A stretch of DNA of 64,000 bases from Streptomyces sp. R44. Its GTDB lineage: Bacteria; Actinomycetota; Actinomycetes; Streptomycetales; Streptomycetaceae. This document shows, one piece after another, positions 21,670-27,808 of the stretch. The notes beneath the pieces are model-generated. The model was not told the DNA's origin, did not search any database, and worked only from the letters and a program-made list of their open reading frames with translations. Both the position numbers and the translations under genes were made by a program. Positions within the stretch are counted from its first letter, which is position 1; the number at the start of each line of letters is the position of its first letter. The stretch spans positions 2,046,001-2,110,000 of the forward strand of contig NZ_CP163444.1 in the NCBI RefSeq assembly GCF_041053105.1. The letters are read 5' to 3'.

Positions 21670-22461
21670 ATGCTTTCGGAACCACGCTCAGGACGTCTGG
21701 CCGCCTGGGGCAATGCCCTGCTGGCCGGGGCCGTGTCGCCCGACGAGGCGGCGACGGAGATTGTCGGGGAGGACGCGGTGCACCGCGTGGAGGGGCTGCC
21801 GGGTGAGGCGGGGCCGGTGGGGCTGACGCTCGCGCTGGGCCGGCTGCGGCGGCTCGGGGTGACCGGCTGGCGGGTCGCGCTGCCCGCGCCGGGGCATCCG
21901 CTGGGGCTGAGCGGGCCGCCGGACTTCAACGCGCGCGCGTTGGAGGCGGAGGAGGCGGTGGTGGGTTTCGGTGCGCCGTACGGTCTCGTGCCGGAGGTCT
22001 CCGAGGCGGGTCCCGCGGGTGATGTGCACGTCTCGGTGGTGTGGCACTGCCTCGCCGTACGGGAGGCTCCGCCGGCGGACGTGCCGTCGCTCGGCGAGGC
22101 GGAGCGGGAGCTGGCGGAGGCGCTGCGGGACGCGACGGCGGTGCTGACCCGGCTCGACGTGGCGGCCTCGGGCCCGGCGGCGGACGCGGCGCGGGAGGCG
22201 TACCGGGCGCGGGCGGAGGTGGGTCGCGAGGTCCTCGCCCCCGGCTATCCGCCGCGGGCGGTACGGGTCCTGGAGCTGGCTCAGCGGATCGGCCTGCTGG
22301 TGAACCTGGCGTACGACCACGGTCACGGGGGTGCGGTGAGCGCCTCGGAGATGGCGGCGCGGGGCGAGGCGCTGCGGCCGGTGGAGCGGGTGGCCCGGCG
22401 GGCGCAGGTCGCGGCGTACAACGCGTATGTGGAGGAGCGGGAGCGGGAGCGGGGGTTCTGA
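21670..22461 (+). CDS. Conserved actinobacterial hypothetical protein (263 aa)
   Basis: I recognise no named domain. The 263-residue product is Ala/Glu/Leu/Arg-rich with an N-terminal region (RLAAWGNALLAGAVSPDEAATEIVG), an ordered middle (WRVALPAPGHPLGLSGPPDFNARALEAEEAVVGFG) and a helical C-terminal half (GEAERELAEALRDATAVLTRLDVA; QRIGLLVNLAYDHG). It has no signal peptide and no membrane segment. Start ATG 21670 is the first codon with a sensible protein. It lies divergent from the ABC ATPase. Confidence 0.8.
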   Translation: MLSEPRSGRLAAWGNALLAGAVSPDEAATEIVGEDAVHRVEGLPGEAGPVGLTLALGRLRRLGVTGWRVALPAPGHPLGLSGPPDFNARALEAEEAVVGFGAPYGLVPEVSEAGPAGDVHVSVVWHCLAVREAPPADVPSLGEAERELAEALRDATAVLTRLDVAASGPAADAAREAYRARAEVGREVLAPGYPPRAVRVLELAQRIGLLVNLAYDHGHGGAVSASEMAARGEALRPVERVARRAQVAAYNAYVEERERERGF

Positions 22462-22500
22462 GACGTCACGGACCCGGCGTGGTCGCCGTCGGCAACGGCA

Positions 22501-22539
22501 AACCCCCGGCTCCAGGGGGATCGTCCGGAGCCGGGGGTT
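22501..22539. terminator. Intrinsic terminator between hypothetical gene and chaplin gene
   Basis: A 13-bp inverted repeat AACCCCCGGCTCC / GGAGCCGGGGGTT (loop 13 nt) lies between the convergent genes and can serve both. Confidence 0.82.
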
Positions 22540-22550
22540 CGTGTGGGGGG

Positions 22551-22790
22551 TCAGCCGTTGACGGCGCCGTTGCCGAAGGCCGGGTTGAGCAGGCCGATCA
22601 CGTTGACCGTGTTGCCGGAGACGTTCACGGGCACGTGGACCGGGACCTGCACCAGGTTGCCGGAGCCGACGCCCGGCGAGTGGAGGGCCTGCCCGTTGGC
22701 GTCCGCGTTCGCGGAGGCGACACCGGCACCGGCGGCGACGATGCCACCGGCGACCATGGTGAGGGCAGCGGCCTTCTTGAGGTTCTTCAC
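22551..22790 (-). CDS. chpE: Short chaplin, ChpE-like
   Basis: Chaplins are secreted, amyloid-forming hydrophobins that coat aerial hyphae. The 79-residue precursor has a signal peptide (VKNLKKAAALTMVAGGIVAA..., probable cleavage after AGVASA, residue 27) and one chaplin domain (GNLVQVPVHVPVNVSGNTVN...). It has no cysteine pair, as in ChpE, which unlike other chaplins lacks the disulphide. The start is set by AGGAGG at 22800-22805: an ATG at 22799 directly abuts it, whereas GTG at 22790 is 9 nt away and gives the usual KNLKK beginning. Confidence 0.92.
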   Translation of the reverse strand: MKNLKKAAALTMVAGGIVAAGAGVASANADANGQALHSPGVGSGNLVQVPVHVPVNVSGNTVNVIGLLNPAFGNGAVNG

Positions 22791-22799
22791 TTGGTACAT

Positions 22800-22805
22800 C
22801 CTCCT
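22800..22805 (-). promoter_or_regulatory. Shine-Dalgarno that decides the chaplin start
   Basis: Perfect AGGAGG (lower strand) is immediately followed by ATGTACCAAGTG. The ATG is too close to be used; the GTG is at normal spacing. Confidence 0.8.
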
Positions 22806-22954
22806 GGTCGTGGCTGCGGCAGGTCCGCCGCAGCACGCCATGGAGAACGCCGCAGCCCCCGCCGGGTTGCGCCGAACGGGGGACATACACACGACGGTAT
22901 GAAGGACTGAACGGTCGTGCGCCCCGGCGCGTGACGGGAGCGTTTCCGCGCGGG

Positions 22955-23599
22955 TCAGGTGGTGAGGCCGTGCCTCACCGCCCAGAGCGCCGCCTGGGTG
23001 CGGTCCGCGAGGTCGAGCTTCATCAGGATGTTCGAGACGTGCGTCTTGACCGTCTTCTCGGAGAGGACGAGGGCGCGGGCGATCTCGCGGTTGGACCGGC
23101 CGTCCGCGATCAGGCCGAGGACCTCGCGCTCCCGCTCCGTGAGGGACGGCCCCCGCCCCGTACCCCCGTGGGAGTCCTCCTGGGCGAGGAGCGCGCCCGC
23201 GACCTCGGGCTGGAGGAGGACGTGCCCAGCGTGGACGGAGCGGATCGCGCCGGCCAGGGCGTCGGGGTCGACGTCCTTGTAGACGTATCCGGAGGCTCCG
23301 GCGCGGAGGGCGGGGACGACCGTCCGCTGCTCGGTGAAGCTGGTGACGATCAGGACCCTGGCGGGGTTGGCGAGCTCCCGGAGCCGCTTGAGCGCCTCGA
23401 TGCCGTCGGTGCCCGGCATCTTCACGTCCATGAGGACCACGTCGGGGCGGAGCTCCTCGGCCCTGGCGACCCCTTCGGCTCCGTCGGAGGCCTCCCCCAC
23501 GACCTCTATGTCGTCCTGCACCTCCAGGAAGGTGCGCAGGCCTCGGCGGACGACCTGGTGGTCGTCGACCAGCAGGACACGGATGGGCTTGTCAGCCAC
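22955..23599 (-). CDS. NarL/LuxR-family response regulator
   Basis: The 214-residue product has a receiver domain with Asp12/Asp13, phosphoacceptor Asp58 (VVLMDVKMP), Thr86 and Lys108, and a C-terminal LuxR-type HTH (SLTEREREVLGLIADGRSNREIARALVLSEKTVKTHVSNIL). It is the partner of the upstream kinase: its start overlaps the kinase stop by 8 bp. The pair lies next to the chaplin gene, 165 bp from it, but no regulatory link is shown by the sequence alone. Confidence 0.95.
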   Translation of the reverse strand: MADKPIRVLLVDDHQVVRRGLRTFLEVQDDIEVVGEASDGAEGVARAEELRPDVVLMDVKMPGTDGIEALKRLRELANPARVLIVTSFTEQRTVVPALRAGASGYVYKDVDPDALAGAIRSVHAGHVLLQPEVAGALLAQEDSHGGTGRGPSLTEREREVLGLIADGRSNREIARALVLSEKTVKTHVSNILMKLDLADRTQAALWAVRHGLTT

Positions 23600-24737
23600 C
23601 GGGGACCTCCATCTCGATCGTGGTGCCCTGGTCCGGGGCCGAGGTCACCGTGAGTCTGCCGCCGACACCGCTCGCCCGGTCCCGCATGGAGACCAGGCCG
23701 AGGTGGCGGCCGGCGCGGCGGACCGTACGCGGGTCGAAGCCCTTGCCGTCGTCGGTGACGGTGAGCCGTGCGCCCTGGCCGCTGCGGGTGAGGGAGACCC
23801 TGACGAGTCCCGCGTCCGCGTGTCGCAGGGCGTTGTGCAGGGCCTCCTGCGCGACCCGGAGGACGGCCTCCTCCTGGGCCGCGGGCAGGGCCCGGGTCCC
23901 GGGGCTGTCGAAGGTGACCCGGGCGGAGTGGGCGCGGTCGAGGACCTGGATCTGGGTGCGGAGCGTGTGCACGAGGCCGTCCTCGTCGAGGGCGGCGGGC
24001 CGCAGCTCCACGACGGCGGCGCGCAGCTCGTCGGCGGCCTCGGCGGCGAGAGCGGCGACCTGCTGGAGCTCGCCCTTGGCGCGGGCCGGGTCGCGGTCGA
24101 CGAGGGCGGCGGCGGCCTGGGCGGTCAGCCGGAGCGAGAACAGCTTCTGGCTGACGGCGTCGTGCAGCTCGTGGGCGAGGCGGGAGCGCTCCTCGGCGAT
24201 GGTGAGCTCGCGGCTGCGCTCGTACAGCCGGGCGTTGGTGAGGGCGATGGCCGCGTGCTGGGCGAGGATCGAGAGGAGTGCCTCGTCCTCGGCGGTGAAG
24301 CCGCAGCCGCCGTCGGGCTTGGGGCAGCGCTTGTTGGCGAGGAAGAGGGCGCCGAGGATCTCGTCGCCGTCCCGGACGGGCAGGCCGAGGAAGTCGGACA
24401 TCTCGGGGTGCGCGTCGGGCCAGCCCTCGAAGCGGGGGTCCTCGCGGACGTCGGCGAGCCGCTCGGGCTCCGCCTTGTGGAGCATCGAGGCGAGGATGCC
24501 GTGCTGGCGGGGCAGCGGGCCGATGGCCTTCCACTGCTCGTCGCTGACGCCGTCGACCACGAACTGGGCGAAGCCGCCGTGGTCGTCGGGGACGCCCAGG
24601 GCCGCGTACTCGGCGTCGAGCAGCTCGCGGGCGGAGGCCACGATCGTCTTGAGGACGTCGCGGACCTCCAGATGGCGGCTCATCGCCAGGAGGGCGGTGC
24701 TCACGGCGGCCAGGCCGGAGCTCGGTCGATGGCTCAT
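23592..24737 (-). CDS. GAF-domain sensor histidine kinase (HisKA_3)
   Basis: This soluble kinase of 381 residues has an N-terminal GAF domain (about residues 27-170), then a HisKA_3 dimerisation helix with the phosphoacceptor His192 in AHELHDAVSQ (188-197) and a HATPase domain (EALHNALRHA, DDGKGFDP, GLVSMRDRA). It has no transmembrane segment, so it senses a cytoplasmic signal. The architecture resembles DevS/DosS-like kinases with a single GAF. It is co-translated with the response regulator. Confidence 0.93.
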   Translation of the reverse strand: MSHRPSSGLAAVSTALLAMSRHLEVRDVLKTIVASARELLDAEYAALGVPDDHGGFAQFVVDGVSDEQWKAIGPLPRQHGILASMLHKAEPERLADVREDPRFEGWPDAHPEMSDFLGLPVRDGDEILGALFLANKRCPKPDGGCGFTAEDEALLSILAQHAAIALTNARLYERSRELTIAEERSRLAHELHDAVSQKLFSLRLTAQAAAALVDRDPARAKGELQQVAALAAEAADELRAAVVELRPAALDEDGLVHTLRTQIQVLDRAHSARVTFDSPGTRALPAAQEEAVLRVAQEALHNALRHADAGLVRVSLTRSGQGARLTVTDDGKGFDPRTVRRAGRHLGLVSMRDRASGVGGRLTVTSAPDQGTTIEMEVPGG

Positions 24738-24805
24738 GTGTTCACGGTACCGGCGGGGTGTGACGGTCCGTATCCGCCTGGGGACGAGGGCGGCGCAGGT
24801 CTCGG

Positions 24806-24815
24806 GACCTAGGTC
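24806..24815. promoter_or_regulatory. Candidate DosR/NarL-type palindrome
   Basis: GACCTAGGTC, preceded by CGG (so CGGGACCTAGGTC), lies 69 bp upstream of the kinase start. It resembles half of the GGGACT-AGTCCC pattern bound by DosR-like NarL regulators. It could be an autoregulatory site; this is inference. Confidence 0.35.
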
Positions 24816-24910
24816 GAAGTGCCCTCGGCGGTCCGGGCCCGGGGACGAGGCGGCGGGCGGGGGCGCGGCCGGAGGCTTGAGCCATCCACAGGGAAGAGGG
24901 GATGGACGTC

Positions 24911-25609
24911 ATGGCTGTCGCGATCATCACGGGTGCGTCGAGGGGTCTGGGGCGGGCGCTGGCCACGGCGCTCGCCGGGCAGGGCTGGGACCTGGTGCTC
25001 GACGCCCGCAAGGCGGACGTACTGGAGGAGAGCGCCGAGGTGGCACGCGCGCGTGGCGCCCGGGTGGTGGCGCTGGCCGGGGACGTGACGGACGCGGCGC
25101 ACCGGCGGGAGCTGGTGGCGGCGGCGCGGGAGCTCGGCGGGCTCGATCTGCTGGTGAACAACGCGGGGATCCTCGGCGCCGAGCCGCTCGTGCCGCTGGA
25201 CCGTCACTCGCTGGACGGGTTCCGGGCCGCCCTGGAGGTCAATGTGGTGGCGCCGCTGGGGCTCCTCCAGGAGGCGCTGCCCCTGCTGCGCACCTCGCCC
25301 GCGGGCGCGGTGGTCAACCTGAGTTCGGACGCGGCGGCGGAGGCGTACCGGACCTGGGGCGCGTACGGGGCGACGAAGGCGGCGCTCGACCAGCTGTCGG
25401 CGGTCCTGGCGGTGGAGGAGCCGGGGTTGCGGGTCTGGTGGGTGGATCCGGGCGGGATGCGGACGGACATGCTGGCGGCCGCGGAGCCCGGCGAGGACCT
25501 GTCGGGGACGCCGACCCCGGACGAGGTCGCCCCGGTCTTCCTGCGGCTGCTCGACGAGCGGCCGGCGAGCGGCCGGTACTCGGCGCCGGCCTTCCTGGAA
25601 TCACGATGA
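24911..25609 (+). CDS. Short-chain dehydrogenase/reductase
   Basis: The 232-residue SDR has TGASRGLG (7-14), NNAG (83-86), catalytic Ser139, Tyr152 and Lys156 (AYGATK), consistent with an NAD(P)-dependent classical SDR. Substrate unknown. ATG 24911 is chosen over 24902 because GAGGGG ends at 24901, directly against the earlier ATG but 9 nt from the later one. The stop overlaps the next gene as ATGA, so SDR and the QueA-like protein are translationally coupled. Confidence 0.9.
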   Translation: MAVAIITGASRGLGRALATALAGQGWDLVLDARKADVLEESAEVARARGARVVALAGDVTDAAHRRELVAAARELGGLDLLVNNAGILGAEPLVPLDRHSLDGFRAALEVNVVAPLGLLQEALPLLRTSPAGAVVNLSSDAAAEAYRTWGAYGATKAALDQLSAVLAVEEPGLRVWWVDPGGMRTDMLAAAEPGEDLSGTPTPDEVAPVFLRLLDERPASGRYSAPAFLESR

Positions 25610-26682
25610 GCCTCGCCGTACGGGTTCCGGCGGAGCTGTCGGCGCGGGTGCCGGCCGAACAGCGCGGGTCCGGGCGGGGCCGGGACGACGTGCGGCTGCT
25701 CGTGTCGCGGGGCGAGGCGGTGTCGCACCACTCCTTCCGGGAGCTGCCCGGGCTGCTGAGGGCCGGGGACGTGCTCGTCGTCAACACCTCGACGACGCTG
25801 GCGGCGGCCGTGGACGGGCTCCTGGGGCCCGGGCCCGGCGAGCCGGTGGTCGTGCACTTCTCGACCCGCGGGGACGACGGGCGGTGGGCCGTGGAGCTGC
25901 GGACGCCGGACGGGGCGGGCAGTACGCGCCCGCGTGGCGGCGGTCCGGCGGGGGCGGTCGTGCGGCTGCCCGGAGGGGCGCGGCTCGTGCTCGCGGAGCC
26001 GCTGGTGCCCGGGAGCGGGCGGCTGTGGTGGGCGCGGGCGGACGTGGACGTGCCGGGGCTGCTCGGGCGGTACGGGCGGGCCATCCGGTACGGGTACACG
26101 GAGCGGGACCAGCCCCTGTCGGCGTACCGGACGGTCTTCGCGCGCCCCTCCCCCGACGGGGCGGGCTCGGCGGAGATGCCGAGCGCGGGGCGGCCCTTCA
26201 CGGCCCGTCTGGTGGCGCAGCTGGTCGACCGGGGCGTACGGATCGCTCCGCTGTCCCTTCATACGGGGGTGTCGTCGGCGGAGGCCCACGAGCCGCCGTA
26301 CCCGGAACGCTTCGAGGTCCCGGCGGCGACGGCGGCCCTGGTGAACACGGCCCGTGCCGAGGGCGGCCGGGTGATCGCGGTGGGGACGACCGTCGTACGG
26401 GCGCTGGAATCCGCCGCGGGGCCCGACGGGGTCGTGCGGGGCGCTCAGGGGTGGACGGGGCTCGTGGTGACGCCCGAGCGGGGGGTGCTGGTCGTGGACG
26501 GGCTGCTCACCGGGCTGCACGAGCCCGAGGCCTCGCATCTGCTGATGCTGGAGGCGGTCGCCGGGCGGCCCGCGCTGCGGAGCGCGTACGCCGCCGCGGT
26601 GCGGGGCCGCTACCTCTGGCACGAGTTCGGCGACGTCCATCTCCTCCTTCCGGAGGAAGGGCCTCACGCTACGCATTGCTGA
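25606..26682 (+). CDS. Divergent QueA-like S-adenosylmethionine:tRNA ribosyltransferase-isomerase family protein
   Basis: QueA transfers the ribosyl part of SAM to preQ1-tRNA in queuosine synthesis. This 358-residue product keeps the C-terminal core ERFEVPAATAALVN, EGGRVIAVGTTVVRALES, but key stretches differ: the canonical NDTRV-ARL motif reads NTSTTLAAAV (about 60-69), and the canonical NFHLPxSTL region reads GLHEPEASH. No other queuosine gene is nearby. I therefore call it a family member, possibly with another substrate, rather than QueA itself. It overlaps the SDR gene by ATGA. Confidence 0.75.
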   Translation: MSLAVRVPAELSARVPAEQRGSGRGRDDVRLLVSRGEAVSHHSFRELPGLLRAGDVLVVNTSTTLAAAVDGLLGPGPGEPVVVHFSTRGDDGRWAVELRTPDGAGSTRPRGGGPAGAVVRLPGGARLVLAEPLVPGSGRLWWARADVDVPGLLGRYGRAIRYGYTERDQPLSAYRTVFARPSPDGAGSAEMPSAGRPFTARLVAQLVDRGVRIAPLSLHTGVSSAEAHEPPYPERFEVPAATAALVNTARAEGGRVIAVGTTVVRALESAAGPDGVVRGAQGWTGLVVTPERGVLVVDGLLTGLHEPEASHLLMLEAVAGRPALRSAYAAAVRGRYLWHEFGDVHLLLPEEGPHATHC

Positions 26683-26970
26683 CGCAACGTCTGGTGAGCT
26701 TGTTACGTGCCCGATGTGAGGCCGCGCATAGGACGCACATCACTTACGAAGCCCCCTAGTGGACCCCCGGTGCCGGATATCGGCGAAGGAAATGGGGCAC
26801 AGGGGGCTTTGTGTGGCTCGTGCACGGGCCCCTGATCCACTACCCGGGTTCGTACGTCACACCTTTGCCACGGGATTTTGCTGCCGCTAAGAATTGCCCC
26901 CGTCGCCGCCGAGCAGGCGCAGCGCCGCCCCGGCCGAGCGACCCCCAGCGATTCGAAGAGGTAGTCCTGC
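26683..26970 (+). promoter_or_regulatory. Long leader upstream of SLT gene with an AGCCCCCT/AGGGGGCT hairpin
   Basis: This 288-bp gap holds no gene. AGCCCCCT at 26751-26758 pairs with AGGGGGCT at 26802-26809 around a GC-rich middle that has its own small palindromes (TGCCGGATATCGGC), followed by TTGTGTGG. It could be the terminator of the QueA-like gene or an attenuator/leader of the SLT gene. Streptomyces SLT and Rpf genes can carry c-di-AMP (ydaO) riboswitches; I cannot align this leader to that motif. Confidence 0.4.
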
Positions 26971-27747
26971 ATGTCTGCGAACACCCCTGGCCACTATCGT
27001 GGTCTGAAGAAGACCCACAAGGCCACGATCGCCGGCGTCGCCGCCCTGGGCGCCGCAGCTCTCACCCTTTCCCTCGTCCCGGGCCACGGCTCGACCGAGA
27101 CCGAGCCGCAGGCTCTGGCCGGTACGCAGCAGGTCGCCTGGTCGTACGACGCGAGCAGCCCGCAGGCGAAGGCGCTGGCCGCCAGCCTCGACGAGCAGCA
27201 GGACGCGATCAGCCTGAAGGCCAAGCAGGAGGCGGAGGCCAAGGCCAAGGCCGCCAAGGCGAAGGCCGACGCGAAGGCGAAGGCCGACGCGAAGGTCAAG
27301 GCCGCCGCCAAGGCGAATGCCGCCCGTGCGAAGGCCGCCGCCAAGGCGAAGGCCGAGGCCGACGCGAAGAAGCGCGCCGCCGTGAAGGCCGCCGCGAGCC
27401 GTTCCGTCGCCCGCACCCCGGTCTTCGCGAACAACCTCGACGGCTGGATCCGCGAGGCGCTCTACATCATGGACAAGCACAACATCCCGGGCAGCTACAA
27501 CGGCCTGCACCGGAACATCATGCGCGAGTCCAGCGGCAACCCGTACGCCATCAACAACTGGGACATCAACGCCATCAACGGCGTCCCGTCCAAGGGCCTG
27601 CTCCAGGTGATCTACCCGACGTTCAAGGCGTACCACATCCCCGGCACCAAGTTCGACCAGTACGACCCGGTCGCCAACATCGTCGCCGCCGCCAACTACG
27701 CGGCCGACCGCTACGGCTCGATCGACAACGTCAACAGCGCGTACTGA
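26971..27747 (+). CDS. Secreted lytic transglycosylase (SLT domain) with Ala/Lys coiled coil
   Basis: The 258-residue product has a basic N-terminus with a hydrophobic segment (about 18-37, signal peptide or anchor), a Lys/Ala/Glu repeat region (about 83-143, AKAKAAKAKADAKAK) likely to form a long helix near the wall, and a C-terminal SLT-type domain with catalytic Glu186 in MRESSGNPYAINNWD and GLLQ (209-212). It should cleave peptidoglycan glycan strands. It ends with a strong terminator. The Ala/Lys repeats are built from AAGGCC/GCGAAG units and could vary in number. Confidence 0.9.
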   Translation: MSANTPGHYRGLKKTHKATIAGVAALGAAALTLSLVPGHGSTETEPQALAGTQQVAWSYDASSPQAKALAASLDEQQDAISLKAKQEAEAKAKAAKAKADAKAKADAKVKAAAKANAARAKAAAKAKAEADAKKRAAVKAAASRSVARTPVFANNLDGWIREALYIMDKHNIPGSYNGLHRNIMRESSGNPYAINNWDINAINGVPSKGLLQVIYPTFKAYHIPGTKFDQYDPVANIVAAANYAADRYGSIDNVNSAY

Positions 27748-27762
27748 GTCGCCTCGGACACG

Positions 27763-27800
27763 CCGAAGGGCGGCACCCCGTGCGGGGTGCCGCCCTTCGG
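27763..27800. terminator. Bidirectional intrinsic terminator
   Basis: An 18-bp perfect inverted repeat (CCGAAGGGCGGCACCCCG, 2-nt apparent loop) lies between the convergent SLT and FHA-ABC genes. Confidence 0.9.
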
Positions 27801-27808
27801 GGCCGTCA

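Noticed and set aside
26683..26970. c-di-AMP (ydaO) riboswitch
   Set aside because: I could not align the required conserved helices by eye; a covariance-model search is needed, so no riboswitch is called.
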